Assembly: GCA_024330265.1 (NCBI GenBank) | Contig: JANDLT010000020.1 | Span: 17,449-81,448, forward strand | Source of the DNA: Pyrinomonadaceae bacterium MAG19_C2-C3 | GTDB lineage: Bacteria > Acidobacteriota > Blastocatellia > Pyrinomonadales > Pyrinomonadaceae | Length of the DNA stretch: 64,000 nucleotides | Direction: 5' to 3' | Shown here: positions 54,519 through 63,854 of the stretch, in pieces | Layout of the letters: every line of letters starts with the position of its first letter | Numbering within the stretch: position 1 is the stretch's first letter | Notes under the pieces: model-generated | Seen by the model: the letters and a program-made list of their open reading frames with translations, nothing else | What the model was told of the DNA's origin: nothing | The model's database searches: none | Translations under genes and position numbers: made by a program

Positions 54519-55079
54519 TTATTTTCCTGTCTTGCCCGGCTTTAACTTTAGTTGAACGTCGGCGTAACGCACGCCCTTACCTTTATAAGCATCGGGCTTT
54601 CGCAAGTTGTGCATTTCCGCCGCGACTTGACCGAGTTTCTGTTTATCAATACTCGTGAGCGTCATCGTCAATTGATACTGCGGAATCGAAGCCTTCGTCG
54701 GCACACGTTCCGTTTTCGCTTCAACGCCTTCAGGCAGAGGGAACTCAATCGGATGCGAATAGCCAAGTGAGAAATTGACTTTGCGCCCTTGCACTTCGGC
54801 GCGATAACCGACGCCGACCAAATCCAGTTCCTGCTTAAAACCTTCGGTCACGCCGACAATCGCGTTGTTCGCCAAAGCCCGCGCCAAGCCGTGCATCGCG
54901 CTCAAATCTTCGGACGCGCGTTCGGCTTGCAGTTGGTCACCGTCTAACTTAAACGTGATGCCTTTCGGCACAGGAGTCTTGAGCGTACCCTTCGCGCCTT
55001 TAACTTCCAACTCACGTTCACGCACTTGCACCGTCACGCCTTTGGGAACGGTGATAACTTTTTTTCCTACACGAGACAT
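54519..55079 (-). CDS. rplF: 50S ribosomal protein L6
   Basis: The 186-residue L6 has two related RNA-binding domains ([26 protein letters not shown]; and the conserved end [24 protein letters not shown]). ATG 55079 gives the usual N-terminus; the caller-type start at 55085 adds two residues. Between rpsH and rplR. Confidence 0.97.
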   Translation of the reverse strand: MSRVGKKVITVPKGVTVQVRERELEVKGAKGTLKTPVPKGITFKLDGDQLQAERASEDLSAMHGLARALANNAIVGVTEGFKQELDLVGVGYRAEVQGRKVNFSLGYSHPIEFPLPEGVEAKTERVPTKASIPQYQLTMTLTSIDKQKLGQVAAEMHNLRKPDAYKGKGVRYADVQLKLKPGKTGK

Positions 55080-55089
55080 AATCAAAACC

Positions 55090-55183
<94 letters not shown>

Positions 55184-55185
55184 CT

Positions 55186-55578
55186 TTAATAAACTTCTGC
55201 TAAAACTTCGCCGCCGATGTTTTCGCGGCGGGCGCGTTTGCCGGTCATCAAGCCGCGCGGGGTTGAGACGATGTTGACACCGTAGCCGCCGAGAACTTTC
55301 GGGATTTCTTGCGAACCCATATAGACGCGGCGACCGGGACGCGAGACGCGCGCAAGGCTGGTGATAGTTGATGTGCCGCGCGTGTCGTAACGTAAAAAGA
55401 TGCGAATCTGTTTCTTCACGCCTTCGCCTTTAGCGACGAAGTTGTTGATGAAGCCTTCTTCTTTCAGAATGCGCGCGACTTCTAATTTTAATTTCGATGC
55501 GGGAATATCAACCCGCGAATGCTTCGCCGTGATTGCATTACGGATGCGCGACAACATATCGGCAATAGGATCAGTCAT
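55186..55578 (-). CDS. rpsH: 30S ribosomal protein S8
   Basis: The 130-residue S8 binds 16S rRNA helix 21. It has DPIADMLSRIRNA, KKQIRIFLRYDTRG and the C-terminal GLMTGKRARRENIGGEVLAEVY. Between rpsN and rplF, with repeats on both sides. Confidence 0.97.
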   Translation of the reverse strand: MTDPIADMLSRIRNAITAKHSRVDIPASKLKLEVARILKEEGFINNFVAKGEGVKKQIRIFLRYDTRGTSTITSLARVSRPGRRVYMGSQEIPKVLGGYGVNIVSTPRGLMTGKRARRENIGGEVLAEVY

Positions 55579-55587
55579 AAAAACTCC

Positions 55588-55666
55588 AGTGATGAATGCG
55601 GAGTGATGAGTGCTGAATCAAGCTGCCTTTCGGCATTCATAATTCATCATTCACCGCTCATCATTT
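55588..55666. repeat. Heptamer repeat element (GATGAAT/GATGAGT type)
   Basis: GTGATGAATGCGGAGTGATGAGTGC at 55590-55614 faces GGCATTCATAATTCATCATTCACCGCTCATCAT at 55632-55664. It fills the gap between rpsN stop and rpsH start. Confidence 0.82.
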
Positions 55667-55671
55667 ATTTT

Positions 55672-55857
55672 CTACCAACTCGATTTCATAACGCCCGGAA
55701 TCTGTCCTTGCAACGCGAGTTCGCGGAAGCAGATGCGGCACAACTTGAATTTACGTAAGTATCCGCGCGGACGACCGCAACGCTGGCAACGCGAATAAGC
55801 ACGGGCGGAGAACTTCGGGCGACGATTCGCTTTTGCGATAAGTGATGTCTTAGCCAT
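55672..55857 (-). CDS. rpsN: 30S ribosomal protein S14, zinc type
   Basis: The 61-residue short S14 has the zinc ribbon [20 protein letters not shown] (Cys-x2-Cys, Cys-x2-Cys), which marks the zinc-dependent class, in contrast to the longer zinc-free form. Ends GVMKSSW as in the family. Between rplE and rpsH. Confidence 0.97.
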   Translation of the reverse strand: MAKTSLIAKANRRPKFSARAYSRCQRCGRPRGYLRKFKLCRICFRELALQGQIPGVMKSSW

Positions 55858-55892
55858 AAAAAGTATTTGCTTTGAATCTTACAGTTTAGAAT

Positions 55893-56435
55893 CTATTGAC
55901 GAAACGGCATTCCCATTGCGCGCAACAAACCGCGCGCTTCATCGTCGTTGCGTGCCGTCGTCGTGATAGAGATATTCATGCCGCGTGCTTTATCAACTTT
56001 ATTGAAATCAATCTCCGGGAAAATCAACTGCTCGCGCACGCCGAGCGTATAGTTTCCGCGCCCGTCGAACGACTTCGGCGAGATGCCGCGAAAGTCACGC
56101 ACACGGGGAAGCGCAACCGAGATGAGGCGGTCAAGAAACTCGTACATCCGCTCGCCGCGAAGTGTCACCATCACGCCAATCGGCATTCCTTTGCGAAGCT
56201 TGAACGATGCGATTGATTTCTTCGCCTTTGTCACCACCGGCTTCTGTCCGGCGATAGACCGTAATTCTTCCGACGCAACATCGAGAATCTTCGAGTTGGC
56301 GACGGCTTCGCCCATACCCATATTGATGGTGATTTTCTCAAGGCGCGGCACAGCCATCGGGTTCTTTATATCGAACTCGCGGGCGAGTTCCGGCGCGATT
56401 TCTTTTGTATATCGTTCTTTCAAACGTGCTGGCAT
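55893..56435 (-). CDS. rplE: 50S ribosomal protein L5
   Basis: The 180-residue L5 binds 5S rRNA. It has [44 protein letters not shown] and the conserved [22 protein letters not shown]. Between rplX and rpsN. Confidence 0.97.
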   Translation of the reverse strand: MPARLKERYTKEIAPELAREFDIKNPMAVPRLEKITINMGMGEAVANSKILDVASEELRSIAGQKPVVTKAKKSIASFKLRKGMPIGVMVTLRGERMYEFLDRLISVALPRVRDFRGISPKSFDGRGNYTLGVREQLIFPEIDFNKVDKARGMNISITTTARNDDEARGLLRAMGMPFRQ

Positions 56436-56525
56436 AACTTTTAACTTCTCGCTTTTTCTCGTTCCGGTCTTGCGTTTATATGAGCGCGTTTCGGAACACG
56501 TTTTAAGATTCTTTGATTTTTGTCT

Positions 56526-56909
56526 TTACTTATTTATCGGTTGACCGCTGCCCGTCGCCACGCGCGTCTTTGAGCCGTCTTCACCGACATCGTAGCGCGC
56601 ACGCGAAGCTTTGCCCGTTTGCGGGTCAATCAGCGCGACGTTCGAGATGTCTATGAAGGCTTCCATATCAATGATTCCGCCGCCGCGATTATTTGCCTGA
56701 TTAGCGCGCGTGTGCTTCTTTATGATTCCGACGCCTTCGACTTTGACTTTACCTTTAGCAAGGTCAACCGCCAGCACGCGCCCGCGAGCCGGAACGCGCA
56801 CCGAGTCGTCTTTCCCTCTTTTTTCAAAGCGGTTGTAATCTTTACCCGCGATAACCACAACTTGGTCACCTTTGCGAATCTTTGCCCGTTTTGTTCCCGC
56901 CATCTTCAT
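56526..56909 (-). CDS. rplX: 50S ribosomal protein L24
   Basis: The L24 KOW domain (IRKGDQVVVIAGKDYNRFEKRGK, KVKVEGVGIIKKHTRANQ) is followed by the usual beta tail and a short extra C-terminus. The ATG at 56909 lies five bases after AGG of an AAAGGTGG Shine-Dalgarno, which fits better than the next Met at 56903 or the earlier one at 56915. Confidence 0.95.
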   Translation of the reverse strand: MKMAGTKRAKIRKGDQVVVIAGKDYNRFEKRGKDDSVRVPARGRVLAVDLAKGKVKVEGVGIIKKHTRANQANNRGGGIIDMEAFIDISNVALIDPQTGKASRARYDVGEDGSKTRVATGSGQPINK

Positions 56910-56946
56910 TACCACCTTTTATGATTCACTCTGAAACGGCATCGCC

Positions 56947-57315
56947 TTAGATAACTTCCGGCGCGAGTGAAATAATCTTCATATAATTTTTGTCGCGTAG
57001 TTCGCGTGCGACAGGACCGAAGACGCGCGTGCCAACCGGCGTGCCGTCATCTTTAATCAGCACGGCGGCGTTCTGGTCAAACCTGATATACGTCCCATCG
57101 GCGCGTCGAACCTCTTTGCGTGTACGAACGATAACCGCCGAATAAACGCTGCCCTTCTTCGCTACACCGTCGGGCGAAGCCTCCTTGACCGTGACCTTGA
57201 TGCGGTCTCCGAGACTTGCAATCCTTCCGGTCGAACCACCAATAGACATAATCATCTTCACGCGCCGTGCGCCCGAATTGTCGGCAACATCAAGTGCCGT
57301 TTGCATCTGAATCAT
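56947..57315 (-). CDS. rplN: 50S ribosomal protein L14
   Basis: The 122-residue L14 starts [23 protein letters not shown] and ends with the conserved [19 protein letters not shown]. It is the docking site of RsfS, which is also encoded in this window. Between rpsQ and rplX. Confidence 0.97.
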   Translation of the reverse strand: MIQMQTALDVADNSGARRVKMIMSIGGSTGRIASLGDRIKVTVKEASPDGVAKKGSVYSAVIVRTRKEVRRADGTYIRFDQNAAVLIKDDGTPVGTRVFGPVARELRDKNYMKIISLAPEVI

Positions 57316-57337
57316 AACTTTTCACTCCGTTCAAAGG

Positions 57338-57418
57338 AGTGGATAGTGGATAGTGGATAGTGGATAGTGGAAGAACGCCGCCTTCAACTATCAGTTATCC
57401 ACTATCAGTTATCCACTA
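57338..57418. repeat. Heptamer inverted-repeat element (GGATAGT type)
   Basis: Four GTGGATA units (57339-57370) face ACTATCAGTTATCCACTATCAGTTATCCACTA (57388-57418). The right arm contains the stop codon of rpsQ. It lies between rplN and rpsQ. Confidence 0.88.
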
Positions 57419-57871
57419 CTTCTCTGCCTTTTGAACAATCTCGACGACGCGCCAACGCTTGCGCGCCGATAGCGGACGGGTCTCGACGATGCGAACCTTG
57501 TCACCGATGGTCGCGCCCTGTTCGTCATGCGCCATAAATTTCGACGTGCGGCGCACATAGCGGCGATACTTGGGGTGCTTTATCAAACGGTCAACGCGAA
57601 CAACGACCGTCTTTTCCATTTTGTCCGACGAGACGATGCCGATGCGTTGCGCGCGATTGCCGCGCTTGCCCGCTTCCGTACCCGATGCGTTGCCGGGTTG
57701 CGAGTCCACATTCGCGCCGACTCTGTGTGCCAGATTTTCGCCGCTTGTGGTTTCCGCCGCGACCTGCGCGCTGTCGTCCGTCACACTCACATCTTCGACG
57801 ACTGCCGCCGTCTCGCCGTTTGCTTCGGCGGCGACTTCGTTCGTTTGTTCTTCTTGATTATCTTCAGCCAT
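57416..57871 (-). CDS. rpsQ: 30S ribosomal protein S17 with long N-terminal extension
   Basis: S17 is normally about 85 residues. Here the OB-fold core starts near residue 74 (AQRIGIVSSDKMEKTVVVRVDRL ... VETRPLSARKRWRVVEIVQKAEK). The first 70 or so residues are acidic and low-complexity (Glu, Ala, Thr, Asn), with no internal Met before DKMEK that would restore a short S17. The stop codon lies in a heptamer repeat. Between rpmC and rplN. Confidence 0.93.
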   Translation of the reverse strand: MAEDNQEEQTNEVAAEANGETAAVVEDVSVTDDSAQVAAETTSGENLAHRVGANVDSQPGNASGTEAGKRGNRAQRIGIVSSDKMEKTVVVRVDRLIKHPKYRRYVRRTSKFMAHDEQGATIGDKVRIVETRPLSARKRWRVVEIVQKAEK

Positions 57872-57905
57872 CAGAATTTCTTTCTAAAAGTACGCTGTTG
57901 TTTTT

Positions 57906-58127
57906 CTAGCTTGTCGTTTGTTCTTGGCGTGTGCGTTCACCGACCATCGTTTGAATGCGCGCGACCTGACGGCGTTCATTGCGAACACGTTTGACCGCAT
58001 CCATTTCACCGAGTGAAAGTTTGAAGCGCGAACGGAACAGTGATTCTTTCAAACGTATTACTTCATCGTTCAAGTCTTCGGTTGACATATCGCGCAAGCG
58101 TTCCATCTCATCACGTCTCTTTGCCAT
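57906..58127 (-). CDS. rpmC: 50S ribosomal protein L29
   Basis: The 73-residue L29 is an all-helical protein at the exit tunnel that contacts trigger factor and SRP. It shows [36 protein letters not shown]. Its ATG shares a base with the stop of rplP (TAATG), so the two are coupled. Confidence 0.96.
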   Translation of the reverse strand: MAKRRDEMERLRDMSTEDLNDEVIRLKESLFRSRFKLSLGEMDAVKRVRNERRQVARIQTMVGERTRQEQTTS

Positions 58128-58555
58128 TACACCGCACCCCCTTCTTGGTCTGCGCGCGTCACGAACTTCGTTCTGATGGGCAGTTTCGCCGCCGCAAGTC
58201 TTAAAGCTTCACGCGCAATCGTTTCATCAACGCCTTCAATCTCATACAAGATTCTGCCCGGTTTGACGACCGCGACCCAGTGGTCGGGCGCGCCTTTACC
58301 TTTTCCCATACGGGTTTCGGCAGGCTTCTTGGTAATCGGCTTGTCGGGAAACATGCGAATCCAAACTTTGCCGCCGCGCTTGATGTGGCGCGTCATGGCG
58401 ATACGCGCGGCTTCGATTTGGCGGTCGGTAATCCACGCCGGTTCTAAAGTCTGTAAGCCGAACTCACCGAAGCTAATGGAACTACCGCGCACCGCGACAC
58501 CCGACATGCGCCCCTTCATCTGCTTCCGGTGCTTAACTTTTTTCGGCATCAACAT
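58127..58555 (-). CDS. rplP: 50S ribosomal protein L16
   Basis: The 142-residue L16 binds near the A-site. It has the basic N-terminus ([22 protein letters not shown]) and the conserved [38 protein letters not shown] block (here [16 protein letters not shown]). Start at 58555 follows AGAGGTG; the usual family Met is at 58549. Confidence 0.97.
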   Translation of the reverse strand: MLMPKKVKHRKQMKGRMSGVAVRGSSISFGEFGLQTLEPAWITDRQIEAARIAMTRHIKRGGKVWIRMFPDKPITKKPAETRMGKGKGAPDHWVAVVKPGRILYEIEGVDETIAREALRLAAAKLPIRTKFVTRADQEGGAV

Positions 58556-58695
58556 AACATTTGCACCTCTGTGTAATTTGCGATTTCAGAATCGAAATCT
58601 TTTCGTTTGCAACTTCGGAGTTGATGCCGTGTCCACACGCGCCATCTGCTCACAATCGTCTCTCGACTTAAAATTTTCCTTATCGAAACTTCTCT

Positions 58696-59526
58696 TTACC
58701 GACGCGGGCGACGGTCACCGCCACCACTTCCGCCGCCACGATTATCTCCACCGCCACCGCCGCTTCGTCCGCCGCGACGGTCACGATTGCCGCCGCCTTC
58801 ACCGCCGCCGTCTTCGCGTTCACGTCGGGTCTTGGGACGACGTTCCGATTGAGTATCGTTAATCGGGTCGGTTCCCGTGCCGCGCGCCATCGCCGCCGCC
58901 GGGTCTAAAATATCGCCGCGATAAATCCAGACTTTGACGCCGATGACGCCGAACGTCGTGTGAGCTTCCGCGAGTCCGTAATCAATATCGGCACGCAGGG
59001 TGTGAAGCGGAAGACGACCTTCAAGGTAGCGTTCGGTGCGCGCGATTTCCGCTCCGTTCAAACGCCCGCCGACCATCACCTTGATGCCTTCCGCACCGAA
59101 GCGAAGCGATTCTTCAATCGTCTTTCGCATCGCGCGGCGAAACGCGATGCGCTTCTCAAGCTGTTGCGCGATTTTCTCGGCTTGCAACTGCGCGTTTAAT
59201 TCCGGGCGATGAATCTCTTGAATCGAAACTAGAACTTCACGACCCGTGCGGCTTGAAATATCGGATTTCAGTTTGTCAATCTCCGCGCCTTTGCGACCGA
59301 TGATGATGCCGGGACGCGAAGTATAGATAATGATTTTCAAACGATTCGCCGCGCGTTCAACGTCAACATGCGAGACGCCCGCGCCTGCGAAGCGGCTTTT
59401 CAAATCGCGCTTCAACTTCAAATCTTCGTGAAGAAATTCGCCGTACTGTTTCTTAGCGAACCAGTGCGAGTGCCAATCTTTGTTGTAGCCTAGGCGGAAG
59501 CCATATGGATGAACTTTCTGACCCAC
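58696..59526 (-). CDS. rpsC: 30S ribosomal protein S3, Gly/Arg-rich tail
   Basis: S3 is part of the mRNA entry channel. The 276-residue protein has the KH domain ([20 protein letters not shown]), the C-terminal S3 domain ([15 protein letters not shown]), and about 55 extra residues of Gly and Arg ([17 protein letters not shown]). The core ends near residue 215. The tail should face solvent at the mRNA entry side. Between rplV and rplP. Confidence 0.96.
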   Translation of the reverse strand: MGQKVHPYGFRLGYNKDWHSHWFAKKQYGEFLHEDLKLKRDLKSRFAGAGVSHVDVERAANRLKIIIYTSRPGIIIGRKGAEIDKLKSDISSRTGREVLVSIQEIHRPELNAQLQAEKIAQQLEKRIAFRRAMRKTIEESLRFGAEGIKVMVGGRLNGAEIARTERYLEGRLPLHTLRADIDYGLAEAHTTFGVIGVKVWIYRGDILDPAAAMARGTGTDPINDTQSERRPKTRREREDGGGEGGGNRDRRGGRSGGGGGDNRGGGSGGGDRRPRR

Positions 59527-59529
59527 TAT

Positions 59530-60276
59530 TTACACCCCGTCCTTTTCTTCGGTCTTGTTTTCAGTCACGGCGTTTGTCGTCGCATCTGTACTTTGCGATG
59601 TCGCATCTTGTGCTGTCTCCACGCTGCTTGATTGCGTTTCCGTCGTCACATCCGCTTGCGTCGCTTGTGTCGTTTGTGCTGTCTCTGTCTGTGTTGTCGC
59701 TTGCGGTGTATCGGTGTTTTCCGTCGCGGTCACAACCGGCTGTGCTTCCGGCGTCGCATCAATCGCGCCCGTCGTCACGGCGGCAGTCGTCGTTGCCGTT
59801 TCCTGTTCACTACGTTGGCGCGTGGCTGAGGCAGCAATGCTTTGTCTAATGGTTTGTCTCGCAGCACGTCGCGCTAATGCGTCTTCCGCATTTCCGTTGC
59901 GCGTTAAGGTGTCTGGATGTTCATCACTCGACAACGTAATCGTGACGTGACAAAAGTGGCGACGTTCACGAAACGCGCGACCTTGCGGCGCGGGACGTGT
60001 GCGGAAACGTGATTTCGTCGGACCTTTGTCAACGAACGCTTCTTTAATCCACAAATCATCGGGGTCAACCGCGATGTTCGCGCGCTCGGCGGCTTCCGTC
60101 GCATTCGCAATCGCCGAACGCACACATGCTTCGACCGGATTGGACGCACGCTTATAGGTGAACTGCAATGTCGCCAACGCCTGATTCACACTTTTGCCGC
60201 GCACTAAATCAACGACCAATCGCGCCTTCTGCGCCGAACCGCGTATAAATTTCGCACTTGCTTTCGCTTCCATCAT
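59530..60276 (-). CDS. rplV: 50S ribosomal protein L22 with very long C-terminal extension
   Basis: L22 lines the peptide exit tunnel. The core is residues 1-117 (AKFIRGSAQKARLVVDLVRGKSVNQAL, PQGRAFRERRHFCHVTITL). About 130 further residues follow, almost entirely Thr, Ala, Gln, Glu, Ser and Asp, which would more than double the protein. Such an acidic, disordered tail at the surface near the tunnel exit is unusual. Three bases before rpsC. Confidence 0.94.
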   Translation of the reverse strand: MMEAKASAKFIRGSAQKARLVVDLVRGKSVNQALATLQFTYKRASNPVEACVRSAIANATEAAERANIAVDPDDLWIKEAFVDKGPTKSRFRTRPAPQGRAFRERRHFCHVTITLSSDEHPDTLTRNGNAEDALARRAARQTIRQSIAASATRQRSEQETATTTAAVTTGAIDATPEAQPVVTATENTDTPQATTQTETAQTTQATQADVTTETQSSSVETAQDATSQSTDATTNAVTENKTEEKDGV

Positions 60277-60290
60277 TTACCGCCCTTAAA

Positions 60291-60350
60291 TTGATTCATT
60301 GATTCATCGGCTCATTGATTCAATGACTGAATGAGACAATGAATCAATTC
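60291..60350. repeat. Octamer repeat element (TGATTCAT type)
   Basis: TTGATTCATTGATTCATCGG and CTCATTGATTCAATGACTG then ATGAGACAATGAATCAA: 8-base period with inverted character. It fills the gap between rpsS and rplV. Confidence 0.8.
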
Positions 60351-60352
60351 TT

Positions 60353-60643
60353 CTAACCTCGTTTTGCCGACTTTTCCGATTTCGTTCCGGCGTGTCCCTT
60401 GAAGGTGCGCGTCGGTGAAAACTCGCCTAACTTATGTCCGACCATGTTCTCGGTCACATACACCGGAAGGTGACGCCTACCGTTGTGAACGGCGAAGGTC
60501 AGACCAACCATGTCGGGTGAGAGCGTCGAACGCCGCGACCAAGTTTTTATCGCCTGCGGACGATTGTCGCCCGCGCGAGCCTCATCAACCTTCTTTTGAA
60601 GGTGAACATCAATGAACGGACCTTTTTTAACTGAACGTGCCAT
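60353..60643 (-). CDS. rpsS: 30S ribosomal protein S19
   Basis: The 96-residue S19 contacts the A-site finger. It has [19 protein letters not shown] and the conserved [48 protein letters not shown] core (read here as [20 protein letters not shown]). Between rplB and rplV. Confidence 0.97.
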   Translation of the reverse strand: MARSVKKGPFIDVHLQKKVDEARAGDNRPQAIKTWSRRSTLSPDMVGLTFAVHNGRRHLPVYVTENMVGHKLGEFSPTRTFKGHAGTKSEKSAKRG

Positions 60644-60661
60644 GTCTTTCGCTTCGCTCCA

Positions 60662-60737
60662 GAGGGATTTGGGTATCGGGGATCAGGTGTCGGCGAATGT
60701 CTTAACCGTCCCCTGTCTCCTAACCCCTGTCCCCAAA
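60662..60737. repeat. Inverted repeat (GGGGATCAGGTGTC type)
   Basis: GATTTGGGTATCGGGGATCAGG at 60668-60689 faces CCCCTGTCTCCTAACCCCTGTCC and CCCAAAT at 60711-60738, with 7-base-like units. It lies between rplB and rpsS. Confidence 0.65.
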
Positions 60738-61565
60738 TTATTTTCTTCTATCGCGCACAATCATATTCTGCGTGCGCTTATTGTGACGTGTCTTATAGCC
60801 GCGCGTCGGTTGTCCCCATGGCGTGACCGGATGACGACCACCGGAAGTTTTACCTTCACCGCCGCCATGCGGGTGGTCAACCGGATTCATCGCCACGCCG
60901 CGAACTTTCGGGCGCAAACCCTTCCAGCGTGAACGTCCGGCTTTACCTAAACTGACGTTTTCATGTTCCGTATTTCCGACCTGCCCGATTGTCGCCATAC
61001 ACACCACAGGCACGCGCCGCACTTCGCCCGACGGCATACGCAATTGCGCGTAGTCCCCGTCTTTCGCCACCAATTGCGCGAACGCACCGGCGGAGCGTGC
61101 CATCTGTGCGCCTTTGCCCGGACGCATTTCGATGTTGTGAATCTGCGTCCCCAGAGGGATGTTGCGAATCGGCAAAGCGTTACCCGGCAAGATGTCGGCT
61201 TCCGCACCGCTCATAATCGTCTTGCCGACTTCCAAGCCGACGGGGGCGATGATGTATCGCTTCTCACCGTCAAGATATGTGATGAGGGCAATGTGCGCCG
61301 AACGATTCGGGTCGTATTCGATTTGCGAAACGCGACCGGGAATGCCCGCCTTGTCGCGCTTAAAATCAATAATTCGATAAAAGCGTTTGTGACCGCCACC
61401 GCGTCTTCGCACGGTGATATGCCCGTTATTGTTGCGACCCGAAATGCGTATCTTCGGCTCAAGCAAAGACTTTTCAGGCTCGGCGTTCGGCGTCAACTCA
61501 TCGCGCGTCAAATACGTTTGATAACGTCGCGCCGGAGATGTCGGTGATAGTTTCTTGATGCCCAT
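60738..61565 (-). CDS. rplB: 50S ribosomal protein L2
   Basis: Central 23S rRNA-binding protein needed for peptidyl transfer. The 275-residue protein has the OB-fold RNA-binding part and the conserved [25 protein letters not shown] segment, family-typical length, and the C-terminal [18 protein letters not shown]. Between rplW and rpsS. Confidence 0.98.
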   Translation of the reverse strand: MGIKKLSPTSPARRYQTYLTRDELTPNAEPEKSLLEPKIRISGRNNNGHITVRRRGGGHKRFYRIIDFKRDKAGIPGRVSQIEYDPNRSAHIALITYLDGEKRYIIAPVGLEVGKTIMSGAEADILPGNALPIRNIPLGTQIHNIEMRPGKGAQMARSAGAFAQLVAKDGDYAQLRMPSGEVRRVPVVCMATIGQVGNTEHENVSLGKAGRSRWKGLRPKVRGVAMNPVDHPHGGGEGKTSGGRHPVTPWGQPTRGYKTRHNKRTQNMIVRDRRK

Positions 61566-61590
61566 ATTTTTGAGATTGAATCATTGAGAA

Positions 61591-61670
61591 GAATTGATTC
61601 ATTGATTCATCGGCTCATTGATTCAGCTTTTGAAATGAGTCAATGAATCAATGACTGAATGAATCAATTC
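61591..61670. repeat. Octamer inverted-repeat element (TGATTCAT type)
   Basis: GAATTGATTCATTGATTCAT and CGGCTCATTGATTCA (61591-61625) face TGAGTCAATGAATCAATGAC and TGAATGAATCAATTC (61636-61670). It lies between rplW and rplB. Confidence 0.88.
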
Positions 61671-61985
61671 CTAAATAGCTTCGCTGTAATCAAACTGTTT
61701 CTCGTCGCCCGCGAGTGTGACGTAAGCTTTCTTCCATGCGGGCTTGCGTCCTTCGATGCGTGAGCGATTGCGGGCGCGCGTCTTTTTGCCCGCGTAGTTC
61801 ATCGTGCGAACAGCGGTGACTTTGACGCTGAAGATGCGCTCGATAGCCGACTTGATTTCCGGCTTGGTCGCGCGACGGTCAACGCGGAAGGTCAATAACT
61901 GTCCCGTGTCCTGTGTCTGCTCTTTGAGTACCAGAGCCTTTTCGGTAATCACGGGCGACTTAATCACATCCCAGACTGTTCTCAT
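61671..61985 (-). CDS. rplW: 50S ribosomal protein L23
   Basis: The 104-residue L23 sits at the tunnel exit. It has VIKSPVITEKALVLKE and the conserved RVDRRATKPEIKSAIERIFSVKVTAVRTMNYAGKKTR. Its ATG shares one base with the rplD stop (TAATG). Between rplD and rplB. Confidence 0.97.
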   Translation of the reverse strand: MRTVWDVIKSPVITEKALVLKEQTQDTGQLLTFRVDRRATKPEIKSAIERIFSVKVTAVRTMNYAGKKTRARNRSRIEGRKPAWKKAYVTLAGDEKQFDYSEAI

Positions 61986-62716
61986 TACGCCGCTCCTTCT
62001 GCATCATGTGCGGTTGTGGCATCGTGCGCCATTGAATCAACGCGCTCATCATTACGCTCAACGTCATCGCCTTCATCCGTCTTCTTATGACCGTCAAGCG
62101 CGCGTCCGAGTTCTTCAATCGCACCACGCGACATCACGATTTTTTCGTGACGCAGCACGTCATAAATGTTCAGGCTTCTGCTGTTCACGACTTTGACGTT
62201 CTGTATGTTGCGCGACGACAAAATCAGGTTATCGTTCTCGCCCGTCTCGACGATTAAAGTTTTGCCGCCGACCAAGCCAAGCGTTTGCATCACGCCGACA
62301 AACTGTTTCGTCTTAGGCTGCTCAAATCCAAGCCCGTCAAGTACGACCAGATTGCCTTCGCGCATACGTTCCGAGAGTGCGGAACGAAGCGCGCCGCGAC
62401 GCATTTTCTTCGGCAGTGACGTTGACCAATCGCGGGCTTGCGGTCCGTGTACCTTGCCGCCGCCCTTCCACAGTGGCGAACGGATTGACGCGATACGCGC
62501 CCGCCCCGTGCCTTTCTGTTTCCAGAGTTTGCGACCCGACCCTGACACATCGCCGCGAGTTTTCGTACCGACCGTGCCTTGTCTGCGACTCGCCAGAAAG
62601 CTCTTAACGGCGGCATGAATCAACCCTTCGTTTAGCTCGACACCAAAAACGGCATCGGGCAGTTCGAGGTCGCCGACTTCTTCATTTTTCAGATTGCGTA
62701 CCTTAACGGTTGGCAT
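61985..62716 (-). CDS. rplD: 50S ribosomal protein L4, acidic C-terminal tail
   Basis: The 243-residue L4 has the extended loop ([43 protein letters not shown], here [15 protein letters not shown]) and the core end ([22 protein letters not shown]). About 35 extra residues follow (acidic, with [12 protein letters not shown]). L4 is an autogenous regulator of the S10 operon in some bacteria. Coupled to rplW by a TAATG overlap. Confidence 0.95.
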   Translation of the reverse strand: MPTVKVRNLKNEEVGDLELPDAVFGVELNEGLIHAAVKSFLASRRQGTVGTKTRGDVSGSGRKLWKQKGTGRARIASIRSPLWKGGGKVHGPQARDWSTSLPKKMRRGALRSALSERMREGNLVVLDGLGFEQPKTKQFVGVMQTLGLVGGKTLIVETGENDNLILSSRNIQNVKVVNSRSLNIYDVLRHEKIVMSRGAIEELGRALDGHKKTDEGDDVERNDERVDSMAHDATTAHDAEGAA

Positions 62717-62733
62717 CTCTCACGCTCCACTCT

Positions 62734-63423
62734 CTACTTCTTCTTACCCGCCGCCGTCGCGGTTTTCGCCACACGCTGGCGCGCAGATTTTTTGATAAGC
62801 ACGACGCTTCCCGTCGCTCCCGGCACAGCACCGCGTACCATCAACAAATTGTTTTCCGCATCCACACGCGCCACCGTCAAACTCTTGACCGTCACACGCA
62901 CATCGCCCATATGTCCCGATGAGCGCGTGCCTTTGATAACACGCGACGGATAGGCGGACTGTCCGATTGAACCCGGCGCGCGGACGTTCATCGAACCGTG
63001 CGATTCAGGACCGCGACTAAAATTGTGACGCTTAATCGTTCCGGCGAAACCGCGACCTTTGCTTTTGCCGACGACTTCGATTGTGTCGCCGTCCGCGAAC
63101 TGGTCAACGCGAATCGTATCGCCGACATTGACATCGTTGTTTGAAGTGTCTGTGCGAAACTCTTTCAAAACCCGCGTCGGTGGAATACCGCCGCCCGTTT
63201 TCTCGAAGTGTCCGCGCATAGGCTTGTTGACGTTCTTCAATTTAACCGGACGCTCTTCGACGAATCCGAGTTGAATCGCGTCGTAGCCGTCCGCTCCCGC
63301 CGCAGACTTTTTCTGCACCACGACACACGGACCGGCTTTGATAACCGTAACCGGAGTTACCGTGCCGTCGGGCGCGAACAACTGCGTCATTCCAACTTTT
63401 TTACCGATGATTCCGTTGACCAT
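62734..63423 (-). CDS. rplC: 50S ribosomal protein L3
   Basis: The 229-residue L3 starts [20 protein letters not shown] after a GAGGTTAAAG ribosome-binding site and has the conserved [32 protein letters not shown] block. It reaches the peptidyl-transferase centre. A longer frame to 63531 would translate a repeat and is rejected. The C-terminus has a short Lys/Ala tail. Between rpsJ and rplD. Confidence 0.96.
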   Translation of the reverse strand: MVNGIIGKKVGMTQLFAPDGTVTPVTVIKAGPCVVVQKKSAAGADGYDAIQLGFVEERPVKLKNVNKPMRGHFEKTGGGIPPTRVLKEFRTDTSNNDVNVGDTIRVDQFADGDTIEVVGKSKGRGFAGTIKRHNFSRGPESHGSMNVRAPGSIGQSAYPSRVIKGTRSSGHMGDVRVTVKSLTVARVDAENNLLMVRGAVPGATGSVVLIKKSARQRVAKTATAAGKKK

Positions 63424-63434
63424 CTTTAACCTCG

Positions 63435-63496
63435 TGATTGATTCATTTGTACATTGCCTCATTGAATCAATGAACAAATGAGCCAATGAATCAATT
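63435..63496. repeat. Octamer repeat element (TGATTCAT / TTGAATCAAT type)
   Basis: GTGATTGATTCATTTGTACATTGCC and CTCATTGAATCAATGAACAAATGAGCCAATGAATCAATT, about 60 bases of 7-8-base units with inverted character. It fills the gap between rpsJ stop and rplC start. Confidence 0.8.
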
Positions 63497-63817
63497 CTAT
63501 CTGTCTCGCCCGAAGGCTTTAATTTCCACATCCACGCCCGCCGGTAAATCGAGTTTCATCAAGGCGTCAACCGTTTGCGGCGTCGGGTCGAGAATATCCA
63601 TCAAACGCTTGTGCGTTCGGATTTCAAATTGTTCGCGCGACTTTTTATCAACGTGCGGCGAACGCAAAACCGTCCACTTATTCTTAATCGTCGGAAGCGG
63701 TATCGGACCTGCCACACGCGCTCCCGTGCGTTTCGCCGTGTCAACGATTTCCGTCGCTGACTGGTCAAGCACACGATGATCGTAAGCCTTGAGCCTGATT
63801 CTAATTTTCTCGTTCAT
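63497..63817 (-). CDS. rpsJ: 30S ribosomal protein S10
   Basis: The 106-residue S10 (also NusE) has [33 protein letters not shown] and the conserved [43 protein letters not shown] core (here [20 protein letters not shown]). First gene of the S10 group, following tuf. Confidence 0.97.
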   Translation of the reverse strand: MNEKIRIRLKAYDHRVLDQSATEIVDTAKRTGARVAGPIPLPTIKNKWTVLRSPHVDKKSREQFEIRTHKRLMDILDPTPQTVDALMKLDLPAGVDVEIKAFGRDR

Positions 63818-63854
63818 AATGTTTTCTCAAACCGAATCTTGCTTAATCTAAACC

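Noticed and set aside
63424..63531. Longer start of rplC
   Set aside because: The extra codons fall in an octamer repeat and the end of rpsJ; the [12 protein letters not shown] start has a good ribosome-binding site.
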